Positions 36,654 through 45,398 of a stretch of DNA of 64,000 nt are shown piece by piece. The notes beneath the pieces were generated by a model, which ran no database searches, was not told the DNA's origin, and was given only the letters and a program-made list of their open reading frames with translations. Position 1 is the stretch's first letter. Every line of letters starts with the position of its first letter. The position numbers and the translations under genes are program-made. This DNA is from Desulfogranum mediterraneum DSM 13871 (GTDB lineage Bacteria; Desulfobacterota; Desulfobulbia; Desulfobulbales; Desulfobulbaceae), in assembly GCF_000429965.1 (NCBI RefSeq), contig NZ_AUCW01000004.1:62001-126000 (forward strand). Direction: 5' to 3'.

Positions 36654-38813
36654 ATGCAAGACGCCAAAGATCTCAAAGAATACCGCGGTCAGTGCCAGCA
36701 GGCCCTGGATAATGAGTTCCTCCGCCAGACCCTGGACAAGTTTGCCGTGGCCTACCGGGCGGGGCGGGACAAAGCCTTCGAGGGGATGGATCTGGAGAAG
36801 CTGATCCGTGAGGTGGCGGCCTCCAAAGAGTTTGACCCGAGTTCCCTGCGCAAACTCTTCTTCGAGTTCAAGGCCAAGGCCGAGGCCGACGGAGTCCATG
36901 TTCACTGGGCCAAGGATGCCGACGAGGCCAACCGGATCATCTGCCAGATCGCCGACGACAGCGGCAGCACCAAGGTGATCAAGGCCAAGTCCATGACCGC
37001 AGAGGAGACCCTCTTAAACCACGCCCTGGAAGACGCCGGCATCGAGGTCACCGAGACCGATCTGGGGGAATGGATCATCCAGCTCCGCCACGAAGGTCCC
37101 TCCCACATGGTGATGCCGGCCATCCATCTCTCCCGCTTCCAGGTGGAGGAGCTCTTCACCGACGTCACCGGCAAGCAGCAGTCCCCGGACATCGAGCAGT
37201 TGGTCAAGGTGGCCAGGCGGGAGCTGCGTCAGAAGTTCCTGGAGGCCGACATCGGTGTGACCGGTGCCAACTTTGCGGTGGCCGAAACCGGCACCATCGG
37301 TCTGGTGACCAACGAGGGCAATGCCCGCCTGGCCTCCACCCTGCCCAGGGTCCATGTGGCCCTGATCGGCCTGGATAAACTGCTGCCCACCCTCCACGAT
37401 GCCCTGCGGATCCTCAAGGTCCTGCCCAGGAATGCCACCGGCCAGCTGATCACCTCCTATGTGACCTGGATCAGCGGCGCCAACACCTGCCCGGTCAACC
37501 CGGACGGCAAGAAGGAGATCCATTTTGTCTTTCTGGATAACGGCCGCACCGAGCTGGCCGCAGATCCGCTCTTCTCCAAGGTCTTAAGCTGTGTGCGCTG
37601 CGGCGCCTGTGCCAATGTCTGCCCGGTCTACCGGATGGTGGGCGGCCACAAGATGGGCCACATCTACATCGGCGCCATCGGCCTGATCCTGACCTACTTT
37701 TTCCATGGCACGGACAAGGCCAAGAACCTGGCCCATAACTGTATCAACTGTGAGGCCTGCAGGGATATCTGTGCCGCGGGCATCGATCTGCCCCGGATGA
37801 TCAAGGAGGTCCAGGTCCGGATCATGGATGAACTGGGTCACCCGGCGCCTGCGGTCTTGATGTCCAAGGTCCTGAAAAACCGGAAGCTCTTCCACCGCCT
37901 GCTCAGAACCGCCAAGTGGGCCCAGAAACCGGTCACCGCCAAAGACGGCTTTCTCCGTCATCTGCCGATGATCTTTTTCAAGGAGCACGACTTCAAGGCC
38001 CTGCCCGCCATTGCCGCCAAACCCTTTCGTGATCTCTGGCCGGAGATCGCCCCGCAGGTTCCGGAGCCCCGGCTGCGGGTGGCGCTGTTCTCAGGCTGCG
38101 TCCAGGACTTTGTCTATCCCGAGCAGATGCAGGCCGCGGTCGAACTCTTTGCCGCCAACCAGGTGGCCATGAGCTTTCCCATGGGCCAGAACTGCTGCGG
38201 CCTGCCGGTACAGATGATGGGGGAAAAGGAGGCCTCGCTCTCCATTACCCGGGAGAACATCAAGGCCTTCAGCGGGGAGGAGTGCGACTACATCGTCACC
38301 CTCTGCGCCTCCTGCGCCTCCCACCTCAAACACAGCTATCCCAAGCTGCTGGCCGAATATCCGGAGATGGACGAGGAAGTGAGGCGGTTCAGCGCCAAGG
38401 TGATCGACTTCAGCTCCTTTGTCCATGACGTGCTCAAGGTGGAGCCGGAACAGTTCGAATCCCGAGGTGAGTCCGTGACCTACCATGCCCCCTGTCACCT
38501 CTGCCGCGGCCTGGATGTCCACGAAGCGCCGAGGAAGCTGATGGAGATCTCCGGCCTGGAATATCGCCCCAGTGCCGAGGAAGAGGTCTGCTGCGGTTTC
38601 GGCGGCACCTACTCGGCCAAGTTTCCGGAGCTCTCCAAGGAGCTGCTCAACAACAAGCTGGCCAATGCAGAGGCCAGCGGGGCCTCCACCCTGCTCACCG
38701 ACTGCCCGGGTTGTATCATGCAGATCAGGGGCGGCTTCAAGGCCAAGGGCTCCAAGGTCCAGGTCAACCATATGGCCGAGGCCCTGGCAGGGAACCTCAA
38801 GAAAAAGCAGTAA
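36654..38813 (+). CDS. lutB: Fused LutB-LutA-type Fe-S protein, L-lactate dehydrogenase
   Basis: A 719-aa fusion. The N-terminal ~300 residues are a LUD domain (GEWIIQLRHEGPSHMVMPAI-like segment, GANFAVAETGTIGLVTNEGN). Next comes a 2x[4Fe-4S] domain with CVRCGACANVCPVY and CINCEACRDICAAG. The last ~260 residues carry two CCG domains (FSGCVQDF, NCCGLPVQ, CASCASHLK, YHAPCHLCRG, CCGFGGTYS, DCPGCIMQI), the part encoded by lutA in Bacillus. The fused arrangement with a separate LutC is known from Desulfovibrio lactate operons. It oxidises L-lactate to pyruvate at the inner side of the membrane. Confidence 0.92.
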   Translation: MQDAKDLKEYRGQCQQALDNEFLRQTLDKFAVAYRAGRDKAFEGMDLEKLIREVAASKEFDPSSLRKLFFEFKAKAEADGVHVHWAKDADEANRIICQIADDSGSTKVIKAKSMTAEETLLNHALEDAGIEVTETDLGEWIIQLRHEGPSHMVMPAIHLSRFQVEELFTDVTGKQQSPDIEQLVKVARRELRQKFLEADIGVTGANFAVAETGTIGLVTNEGNARLASTLPRVHVALIGLDKLLPTLHDALRILKVLPRNATGQLITSYVTWISGANTCPVNPDGKKEIHFVFLDNGRTELAADPLFSKVLSCVRCGACANVCPVYRMVGGHKMGHIYIGAIGLILTYFFHGTDKAKNLAHNCINCEACRDICAAGIDLPRMIKEVQVRIMDELGHPAPAVLMSKVLKNRKLFHRLLRTAKWAQKPVTAKDGFLRHLPMIFFKEHDFKALPAIAAKPFRDLWPEIAPQVPEPRLRVALFSGCVQDFVYPEQMQAAVELFAANQVAMSFPMGQNCCGLPVQMMGEKEASLSITRENIKAFSGEECDYIVTLCASCASHLKHSYPKLLAEYPEMDEEVRRFSAKVIDFSSFVHDVLKVEPEQFESRGESVTYHAPCHLCRGLDVHEAPRKLMEISGLEYRPSAEEEVCCGFGGTYSAKFPELSKELLNNKLANAEASGASTLLTDCPGCIMQIRGGFKAKGSKVQVNHMAEALAGNLKKKQ

Positions 38814-38860
38814 GCCGCCAGGGCCGGGTGATTTTCTCCAACCATGGGATCAGCCCTTAT

Positions 38861-38895
38861 CCCGGCTGCCACCGTCATAGACTGTGGCAGCCGGG
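38861..38895. terminator. Hairpin between convergent lutB-type gene and cooC
   Basis: Perfect 12-bp stem CCCGGCTGCCAC / GTGGCAGCCGGG with an 11-nt loop, 47 bp after one stop codon and 5 bp from the other. T tracts are poor in both directions, but the position suggests a shared terminator. Confidence 0.55.
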
Positions 38896-38899
38896 TGAC

Positions 38900-39649
38900 T
38901 CAACTCAGCAGGGCCAGGAGCCGCTCCACTCCGGTATCGATCGCCCACTGCTCAGGCAGCCCCACCACCCTGGTATCGTTGAGCTGACGGTCCCGCAGGC
39001 CGGGAAATGAGGGCAGGGCCAGGCTCACCCCTTCAGCCAGTACCCCCTCGACGCCCACGCCTCGGGGAACCTGATTGAGCACCAGGGCCTGATTCTCGAG
39101 CCCCAACTCCATGGCCATGGTACCAATGCTGGCGGCGGTATCCAGGCCCCGCCGACTGGCCTCGGTGACCACCACCAGCCCGTCCACCCCCTGGACCGTT
39201 CCCCGTCCCAGGTGCTCCACCCCGGCCTCCAGGTCCACCACCACCCATTCGTCCCGTTCCAGGACGATATGGGAAAGCAGGGCCTTGAGCAGACCATTGG
39301 CCCCGCAGGCGCAGCCTCCTCCGGCATTGGTCACCGTGCCCATGACCAGCAGCCGCTGGCGACCGGGGCCGTCTCCGGGGATGTCCACGGCCAACCGTTC
39401 CGGCAGATCCTCCACTGTGGGGTTGAGCTGGATGATGCCCGCGCCCATGCGCTCCTCGATCAGATCCTTTCGCTGGATCAGGGGCCGGGGGAGCTCTTCC
39501 TTGGCAAGGCCTGCGGCCTGGCCCAGGGAGAGGGCCGTATCGGCATCAACCAACCAGACATTCTTTCCCTGCCTGGCAAGGTAATCTGCTGTCCAGGCCG
39601 CCAGGGTGGTCTTGCCCACCCCGCCCTTGCCTGCAAATGCAATCTTCAT
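38900..39649 (-). CDS. cooC: CO dehydrogenase nickel-insertion ATPase CooC
   Basis: MinD-like nickel-insertion ATPase of 249 aa that matures the Ni-Fe-S C-cluster of CooS. The deviant Walker A FAGKGGVGKTTLAA is at the N-terminus. The CAC motif (GGGCACGANGLLKALL) is the metal-binding CxC of CooC dimers. The Walker B region is VVVDLEAGVEHLGRG. It lies 163 bp downstream of cooS on the same strand and is probably co-expressed with it. Confidence 0.93.
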   Translation of the reverse strand: MKIAFAGKGGVGKTTLAAWTADYLARQGKNVWLVDADTALSLGQAAGLAKEELPRPLIQRKDLIEERMGAGIIQLNPTVEDLPERLAVDIPGDGPGRQRLLVMGTVTNAGGGCACGANGLLKALLSHIVLERDEWVVVDLEAGVEHLGRGTVQGVDGLVVVTEASRRGLDTAASIGTMAMELGLENQALVLNQVPRGVGVEGVLAEGVSLALPSFPGLRDRQLNDTRVVGLPEQWAIDTGVERLLALLS

Positions 39650-39812
39650 AGACTATTTACCCTTTAATAATGAGATTTTTTGTTCAGGGTTAAGGCATCC
39701 AAAAGAATGAGCGCAGCCATAGAGTCACTATCGAAATCTTCGCCTCCCCCCGAGGGGACATTTCCGAGCATAAGGCCGGGATTGGGGGAAAGAGCAACTC
39801 TTCAAGCTGCCC

Positions 39813-41702
39813 TTAGGGGGTCAGCCCCAGGGCCAGGCGCTTGGCCTGAATCCGCTGATCCATGATCTCAGCCGCCTGCTCCGGATCCGGTTCCACCAAA
39901 AAGGAGGCGCCGACCAACTCCTCCAGACCGCCCAGGGCCAGGTCGGTGACCACGCTTGAGCCGGTGATATGGGGCGGAGTCCCGAGCTGGACCGGGATAC
40001 CGCTGGCCACGCAGTAGAGACCGATGGCCACCGCCTTCTCCGAGTACCACTCCGGCGAGGCCCCCCAGACCGGCAGGTCCGAGATGTCCACTCCCAGGGC
40101 ATCGGCAATGGCGGCGCAGAGCTGGATGATTCTGGCATTGTCCACACAGGACCCCATGTGCAGCACCGGCGGGATCCCCAGGCCGGAACAGACCTCGGCC
40201 AGGCCCGGACCGGCCATGGAGACCCCCTCGGGCATCAGCAGGCCGGCCTTGCCCGCAGCGGTCGTCACACAGCCGGTGGCCAGGACCAGAATATCCTTCT
40301 TGAGCAGAGCCTTGGCCAGACCCACATTGGCGGAATCATGGGTGATCCGCGGATTATTACAACCGACGATGGCGCAGAAGCCCCGGATCTTGCCGGCCTT
40401 GACCACCTCCAGGAGCGGCTCCAGGCTCCCGCCCAGGGCAGCCAGCAGGGATTCCACCGAAAAACCGGTGGTGATGTCCACCGGGGCAGAGGGGATCTCC
40501 ACCCGACCCTGGTCCCGTTCTTCATAGGCCTGGATGGCGATCTCCACCACCCTCCTGGCCTGCTCCACGGGATGCCGGTGATCGAAGCGGATATGGGTTG
40601 CCCCGCTGAAGCGGGCCTTGTCTGCGGTGGTGATGAAACGGGTGTGATAGCAGCCGGCAACCTGGACCAGGCTGGGCATGATACACTGGTAATCCACCAC
40701 CACGGCCTCCACCGCCCCGGTGACAATGGCCAGCTCGGTCATCAGGTGATTGCCGGCCATGGGGATACCCTGGCGCATCAGGAGTTCGTTGCCGGTGCAG
40801 CAGAGTCCGCCGACATTGATCCCGCTGGCACCGGCCTGGCGCGCCTTTTCCACCAGGGCAGGTTCACGGGCCGCGGCCAGGACCATCTCCGAGACCACCG
40901 GGTTATGACCGTGGACCAGGATATTGACCTGGGCCCGGTCCAGCACTCCCAGGTTGGCCTTGGAGCGGGTCGGGGTGGGGACCCCGAAGATGATATCCGA
41001 GAGTTCGGTACCGATCATGGAACCGGCCCAGCCATCGGCAAGGGCGGTTCTGGCTGCATGGAGCATGGTGTTGGGGGCGTCGTTATCACAGCCCATGTGG
41101 GTACGGTGCATCATCTCGGCGATCTCCCGGTCCACTCCCCGGGGCATGATCCCCAACTCCCGCCAGCGCTCCCTGCGGACCTCGGGCACCCGGCAGCTGA
41201 AGCCCACCTCCTTTCTGCGGCTGCCGAAATCCTGGTAACAGCTCTCCATCAGTTCTTCGGCCACCTCGATACAGCTGCGCTCCTGGGTGACGATCCCAAG
41301 CTCGGCAGCGATCCGGCGGAGCTTTTCCTCCTCGCTGATCCGGTATGCGCTGGTCCGGCCCTGGACAATGGCCTCCAGCACCTCGATCAGGTCGCGACCA
41401 TGGTCCGAGTGACCGGCGGCTCCACCGGCCACGAAGCGGCCGAAGTTGCGGGCCACGATCACATCTCCATCGGCCCCGCAGACGCCCCGCTGCATCCGTC
41501 CCCCCTTCCTGGTACTGATCCGGCAGGGTCCCATGTTACAGTTCTTGCAGGTCAGGCCCTGTTCGCAGAAGCTGCAGTGCGGGCTCTGCTGCTGGTAACG
41601 GTCCCAGACCGTCTCTATCCCCTCCCGGCGTGCCTTTTCAAGCATCTGCCGGGCATCGTCCCAAATAGTCAGCTCTTCGATCGGTCGTTGTTCCCTGGAC
41701 AT
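39813..41702 (-). CDS. cooS: Anaerobic Ni-containing CO dehydrogenase catalytic subunit CooS
   Basis: Oxidises CO to CO2 at a Ni-Fe-S cluster. It is 629 aa from the ATG at 41702, which has GGGAGGAAC just upstream; the longer frame is rejected. The cluster B/D region CSFCEQGLTCKNCNMGPCRI is complete. C-cluster ligand segments include AGHSDHGRD, GGLCCTGNE, GCVTTAAGKAGLL and MGSCVDNARI. All expected Cys and His blocks are visible, so it should be active. No cooF ferredoxin, acetyl-CoA synthase or energy-converting hydrogenase is in the window, so the electron acceptor is not known from here. Confidence 0.95.
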   Translation of the reverse strand: MSREQRPIEELTIWDDARQMLEKARREGIETVWDRYQQQSPHCSFCEQGLTCKNCNMGPCRISTRKGGRMQRGVCGADGDVIVARNFGRFVAGGAAGHSDHGRDLIEVLEAIVQGRTSAYRISEEEKLRRIAAELGIVTQERSCIEVAEELMESCYQDFGSRRKEVGFSCRVPEVRRERWRELGIMPRGVDREIAEMMHRTHMGCDNDAPNTMLHAARTALADGWAGSMIGTELSDIIFGVPTPTRSKANLGVLDRAQVNILVHGHNPVVSEMVLAAAREPALVEKARQAGASGINVGGLCCTGNELLMRQGIPMAGNHLMTELAIVTGAVEAVVVDYQCIMPSLVQVAGCYHTRFITTADKARFSGATHIRFDHRHPVEQARRVVEIAIQAYEERDQGRVEIPSAPVDITTGFSVESLLAALGGSLEPLLEVVKAGKIRGFCAIVGCNNPRITHDSANVGLAKALLKKDILVLATGCVTTAAGKAGLLMPEGVSMAGPGLAEVCSGLGIPPVLHMGSCVDNARIIQLCAAIADALGVDISDLPVWGASPEWYSEKAVAIGLYCVASGIPVQLGTPPHITGSSVVTDLALGGLEELVGASFLVEPDPEQAAEIMDQRIQAKRLALGLTP

Positions 41703-41840
41703 GGTTCCTCCCTGAGGTTCGCTGGAATCACCGACAACCAGGGTGAAGAGAGCACCTTCCTTAAAAAGGATCCTGCTGCCGGATGTTCCATAAGAGATGA
41801 TGGATAACAAACCAAGCCTACCTGATCTGGAGGGTATTGC

Positions 41841-41858
41841 CTGTCAGCCGGCTGACAG
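41841..41858. promoter_or_regulatory. CooA-like operator upstream of cooS
   Basis: CTGTCAGCCGGCTGACAG is a perfect 18-bp palindrome. Its 16-bp core TGTCA-N6-TGACA has the geometry of known CooA sites (TGTCG-N6-CGACA). It lies 139 bp upstream of the cooS start and just after the CooA-like gene, in the cooA-cooS gap. It has no loop or T tract, so it is an operator rather than a terminator. Confidence 0.7.
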
Positions 41859-41886
41859 TTGCTGCTTTTTTTTTGGGGGCAAGCCC

Positions 41887-42549
41887 CTACCCGCACTCCC
41901 CTTCGCCATAGCGCTGCTCCAGACCCTCGATATCCGGGATCAGGTAGCTGCCCCGGCCCTGGCGGCTGAGCAGGCCGGAACGGATCAGGCTGTTGAGTTG
42001 GGTGGAGACGGTCTGCCTGCTGGCTCCCACCAACCGGGCCAACTGCTCGACGCTGAGGTCGAGTTCGATCAGCAGCCCCTCAGGGGTCGGGCGCCCGTGC
42101 CGCCTGGCCTCGCTGACCAGGAGGGCCACCAACCGACAGTTGGCATCGTGGAAGACCAGGCCGTTGATGATGCCGAACGAGGACTTGAGGATGTTGCCCA
42201 GAACCCGGATCATGGCCTTGGCCACCTCGGGATCCCCCGTCATCTCGCGGCGAAAGGTTCGGACATCGACCACCATCAACTCGCAGGCCTCCAGCGCCTC
42301 GACAAAGGTACCGGTATGGGTGGAGTAGATATCGCCCCGATCGAGGATGGCCAGGTTGAACTCCTTGTCGTCGAAGCCGAGAAAGACCCGCACCCGGCCG
42401 GACTTGACGATAAAGATCAGATTCTCCTGGTCATCGGGTTGGCAGACAAAACTCCTCTTCGGATAGGACCTGGTGGTGAAGACGGCGAGAAAGGAACTGA
42501 ATTCCGGTTGTTGGAGATGATCCAAGAGGTTTTCTTCAAAAAATTTCAT
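41887..42549 (-). CDS. cooA: CooA-like CRP/FNR-family transcription regulator
   Basis: 220-aa cAMP-receptor-type activator immediately upstream of cooS. The effector domain aligns with CooA, the heme CO sensor: SGRVRVFLG, GDIYSTHTGTFVEA, ADIRTF-like VDVRTFRREM, and FHDANCRLVALL. His78 corresponds to the heme ligand His77. The neighbouring redox-switch ligand Cys75 is replaced by Ser76, and the N-terminal proline ligand is absent (start MKFF). The DNA-binding domain SVEQLARLVGASRQTVSTQLNSL is very close to CooA. It probably activates cooS and cooC in response to CO through the palindrome at 41841. An alternative is a related FNR-type sensor. Confidence 0.8.
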   Translation of the reverse strand: MKFFEENLLDHLQQPEFSSFLAVFTTRSYPKRSFVCQPDDQENLIFIVKSGRVRVFLGFDDKEFNLAILDRGDIYSTHTGTFVEALEACELMVVDVRTFRREMTGDPEVAKAMIRVLGNILKSSFGIINGLVFHDANCRLVALLVSEARRHGRPTPEGLLIELDLSVEQLARLVGASRQTVSTQLNSLIRSGLLSRQGRGSYLIPDIEGLEQRYGEGECG

Positions 42550-42769
42550 CGATCAACCACCTCTTTTGATAAAACTAGACAGGATGACTCAGGAATGCCC
42601 GCAGGGGCGGCAGAACGATGGGCAGGAAAAGCGGGGACACTCAGCCGGGGGAAAGTATATACAGGGCGTGGCCGAGGGACCATTCTGCCAGCGGAACTTG
42701 GCTCAGCTTTTCCTGAGCAGACGAAACTGCGTACTCCGAGCAGGGAGCGAGCCGGAGAGCGTAGGGAAC

Positions 42770-42808
42770 GCCTGCTTCCGCCCCGCCCGGAGGCAGGGGG
42801 AAGCAGGC
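42770..42808 (-). terminator. Hairpin after ssb
   Basis: GCCTGCTTCC (42770-42779) pairs with GGAAGCAGGC (42799-42808), with a G/C-rich interior that can extend the stem. It lies 17 bp after the ssb stop on the minus strand. The T tract is poor, so its strength is uncertain. Confidence 0.4.
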
Positions 42809-42825
42809 CAAAGAGAGAAAGGAAC

Positions 42826-43263
42826 CTAAAAGGGAACGTCGTCTCCCATGGGAGGCGGCTCCTGCATGGAGCCATAGCCACTGCTGTCGCCGTAACCGCC
42901 ACCGGCGCCTGCTCCGCCTGCTCCACCGGCTCCGCCCCCACGCGGGGTCAGCATCTTCATCTCCCGGGCGACAATCTCGGTGGTATACCGGTCATTCCCG
43001 TTCTGATCCTGCCACTTGCGGGTCTGCAGCTTACCCTCGATATAGACCCTGGAGCCCTTGGAGAGGTATTCACCACAGATCTCCGCCAAACGCTGCCAGG
43101 CCACGATGCGGTGCCACTCGGTCTGCTCCTGCATCTGGCCGTCCTGACCCTTCCAGCGCTCGGTGGTGGCGATGTTGAAGCTGGCCACTGCCGCCCCGTT
43201 CTGGGTGTAGCGGATTTCAGGATCTGCGCCCAGATTCCCGATTAAAATTACCTTATTGATCAT
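42826..43263 (-). CDS. ssb: Single-stranded DNA-binding protein Ssb
   Basis: 145-aa Ssb. The OB-fold starts [19 protein letters not shown], with [21 protein letters not shown] and [14 protein letters not shown]. The C-terminal linker is Gly-rich, followed by the acidic tip MGDDVPF that binds partner proteins. AGGTG lies 6 bases before the ATG. It is 168 bp downstream of the radical SAM gene on the same strand, apparently with its own promoter. Confidence 0.96.
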   Translation of the reverse strand: MINKVILIGNLGADPEIRYTQNGAAVASFNIATTERWKGQDGQMQEQTEWHRIVAWQRLAEICGEYLSKGSRVYIEGKLQTRKWQDQNGNDRYTTEIVAREMKMLTPRGGGAGGAGGAGAGGGYGDSSGYGSMQEPPPMGDDVPF

Positions 43264-43431
43264 GTATACACCTGTAGTTGATATTCAAAAAAAATCATAC
43301 GCAGTACCCCCAACCTTGAATACGCTGACCGGGTATGCGTCCTGCCTCGGGCTGCGTTTCAGGCCACCCTTTGGTGATCATCAGAAAAATGATACATACA
43401 AAAATACGCAGCAAAAATCACAAAAAAGAGT

Positions 43432-44556
43432 TTACCCGGACCAGCCAACCGAGCGATCAAGCATGGCCGGGAGCCCGCCGACATCGCCGGGCACAAAGCC
43501 AAAGACCTCCTGCCAGATCTCTTCACTCTCCATGCAGAAATAGATACAGGTCTGCTCTGCACTGTATTTTTTGAGCTCATCCAGGATAAAGCGGTACATG
43601 GCCACCCGCTGGGGCCGAAAATAACGGTACTTGTTATCCAGGCCATTGATGAACTCCTCATAGAAGAAGCTGGAAAAGGGAAAGCGCTCGGTGGCGATCT
43701 TTTTCAGGGCAGGCAGATAACGGAGCGCGCCCATGCTGATCCAGGCAATCTTCTCGGCCGGGACCGTGGCAAAGAGCTTTGCAATGGTCTCCCGGTAGCC
43801 CTGCTGCCAGTTGTGATGATAGATAATCGGATCAAAGTGAAAGGCCAGGCGATAGCCCCACTGGGCCACCTGGGCCGCGGCCTCCAGCCGCTCCTCCAGA
43901 CTGGCGGTGCGCAGTTCCTCCCTGGCCATGATCGGGGTGGAGTTGAGCGACCAGGCCACCACGGTCCGACCATTATGGTCCAGGCCCCGGAGATTATCGA
44001 TCACCGCACACTTGGTCTTGAGTTCAAGTACCGCATTGGGCTTGTCGCGCATATAGTTGATCAGGTGAGGGCTGAAACCGGTCAGGGAGTCGATGGCCAG
44101 GCTGTCGGTGAATTCACCGGTACCTATCCGGAAAAACTGATCCTGCTCCTTAAGCAGCACCCGATCCAGGTCTGCAACCAGGTCATCCACATTGACAAAA
44201 AAGCTCAGCCAGGGATTGTTGAGGTAGGCCTGGAGGATGCAGTAGACACAGTCCATGGGGCAGTTCATGCCGATATTGAGGACCTGATAATCGCAGCAGG
44301 TATATTCCCTGGTTCCGGGGCAGGGTTTGAAGATCACCCCCCGGTTGCGACAGAGCAAGAGGTGACGCTTGCCCTGATCCAGATTTGCCGGATAGTCGCC
44401 CTCAATCGCCGGCAGTTGACCGGGTTTAAGATAGCTCACCGGCAGTTTGGTCCGTTGGATGATCTCCCGGGTATAGGGGTGATCACGGCAGTCTTCGGCA
44501 ACATGGAGCTGACGGATAAATCGGGCCGGATCACCGTAGGAAGAGGTTCTGTTCAC
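43432..44556 (-). CDS. Spore photoproduct lyase (SPL)-family radical SAM protein
   Basis: Radical SAM enzyme of about 374 aa. The cluster motif is CPMDCVYC, preceded by CPGTREYTCCDYQVLNIG and followed by the SPL-like GTGEFTDSLAIDSLTGFS and ALELKTK-type VLELKTKCAVIDNL. The start is set at GTG 44556 because AGGA lies 8 bases upstream. A TTG at 44574 would overlap the glycosyltransferase stop by 4 bp, and the longer frame runs through that gene. SPL repairs the spore photoproduct in endospore formers, but the family also contains members of unknown function in non-sporulating bacteria. No sporulation genes are seen here. Confidence 0.8.
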   Translation of the reverse strand: MNRTSSYGDPARFIRQLHVAEDCRDHPYTREIIQRTKLPVSYLKPGQLPAIEGDYPANLDQGKRHLLLCRNRGVIFKPCPGTREYTCCDYQVLNIGMNCPMDCVYCILQAYLNNPWLSFFVNVDDLVADLDRVLLKEQDQFFRIGTGEFTDSLAIDSLTGFSPHLINYMRDKPNAVLELKTKCAVIDNLRGLDHNGRTVVAWSLNSTPIMAREELRTASLEERLEAAAQVAQWGYRLAFHFDPIIYHHNWQQGYRETIAKLFATVPAEKIAWISMGALRYLPALKKIATERFPFSSFFYEEFINGLDNKYRYFRPQRVAMYRFILDELKKYSAEQTCIYFCMESEEIWQEVFGFVPGDVGGLPAMLDRSVGWSG

Positions 44557-44570
44557 GTCATATATCCTAT

Positions 44571-45398
44571 TCAATATGCCTGGGCAAGGGCCAGGTAGTC
44601 CTGCCCCTGCTGCAAACGACCATGCTTGAGACAGCCGTTCCCGTAAATACGGCACTTCCGTGCCAGTTCGGCTTTCGCCAGCTCATACTGATCAGAATCC
44701 AGCCGACCGCCCTCCAACAGCTTGCAGAGGGCATGGATACGATAGACATCCATGCCCAGTCGATGGATCGCCGAAAGCTGATCAGGGCGACCGCCATCTT
44801 TGAAAATCAAGGGCTCTCCTACCAGCAAAAAGGGAATTTGGCAAGCCATCCGCAGCCAGAGGTCATAATCTTCACAGCAGATCAGATCCCGGTCAAAGCA
44901 GCCGAAGCGCTCGAGTCCGCCCTTTCTGATCATCACCGTGGACATCCCCACCACGCACATCCGCAGACTCTGCGCAAAGATGTCGCCATGGGGCGGGTCA
45001 TGCTTTTTCTTCTGGTTAACCCGTTTCCCCCGCCGATACCAGACCTCACGGGTGTGGGAAATCTGATATCCGGGCTCGGCCTCCATGGCCTGGTACTGGC
45101 GGGCCAGCTTTGCCGGGTGCCACCAGTCATCGGAGTCCAAGAAACAGAGCAGGGGAAAGCGGCTGGCCTGGATGCCGGTATTGCGGGCAGCAGCAGCCCC
45201 CTGGTTCTCCTGGTGATGATAGTGCAACGGGATGTCGCTGCTCCGGGCCAAGGCTGCCACCAGCTCTGCGGTCTGGTCGGTGGAGCCGTCATCGACGACA
45301 ATGACCTCGCCCGGCGGCAACTGCTGGCAGAGGATAGACTCCAGGGCGCGCCTGAGCAGCGGGGCCCGGTTATAGGTGGGAACGATGACAGATATCAA
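44571..45398 (-). CDS. Family 2 glycosyltransferase
   Basis: GT-A fold glycosyltransferase of 275 aa. ISVIVPTYNRAPLLRRALES is the nucleotide-sugar fold start. VVDDGSTDQT and FLDSDDWWHP carry the Asp residues (DxD-like DSDD) that hold the metal and sugar-nucleotide. ENQGAAAARNTGI is the family's acceptor-side helix. It probably adds a sugar to a surface polysaccharide or glycolipid. It is the first gene of a minus-strand group with the SPL-family gene, with nearly overlapping ends. Confidence 0.88.
   Translation of the reverse strand: MISVIVPTYNRAPLLRRALESILCQQLPPGEVIVVDDGSTDQTAELVAALARSSDIPLHYHHQENQGAAAARNTGIQASRFPLLCFLDSDDWWHPAKLARQYQAMEAEPGYQISHTREVWYRRGKRVNQKKKHDPPHGDIFAQSLRMCVVGMSTVMIRKGGLERFGCFDRDLICCEDYDLWLRMACQIPFLLVGEPLIFKDGGRPDQLSAIHRLGMDVYRIHALCKLLEGGRLDSDQYELAKAELARKCRIYGNGCLKHGRLQQGQDYLALAQAY

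Noticed and set aside
39969-41807. A 612-codon open frame antisense to cooS
   Set aside because: It is the mirror frame of a GC-rich, strongly conserved gene. Its translation is Gly/His/Asp-rich with no family motif, while the minus strand encodes a complete CooS.
41841-41858. Palindrome considered as a terminator of the CooA-like gene
   Set aside because: It has no loop, and no T tract follows it on the minus strand. The 16-bp core with 5-6-5 geometry fits an operator better.
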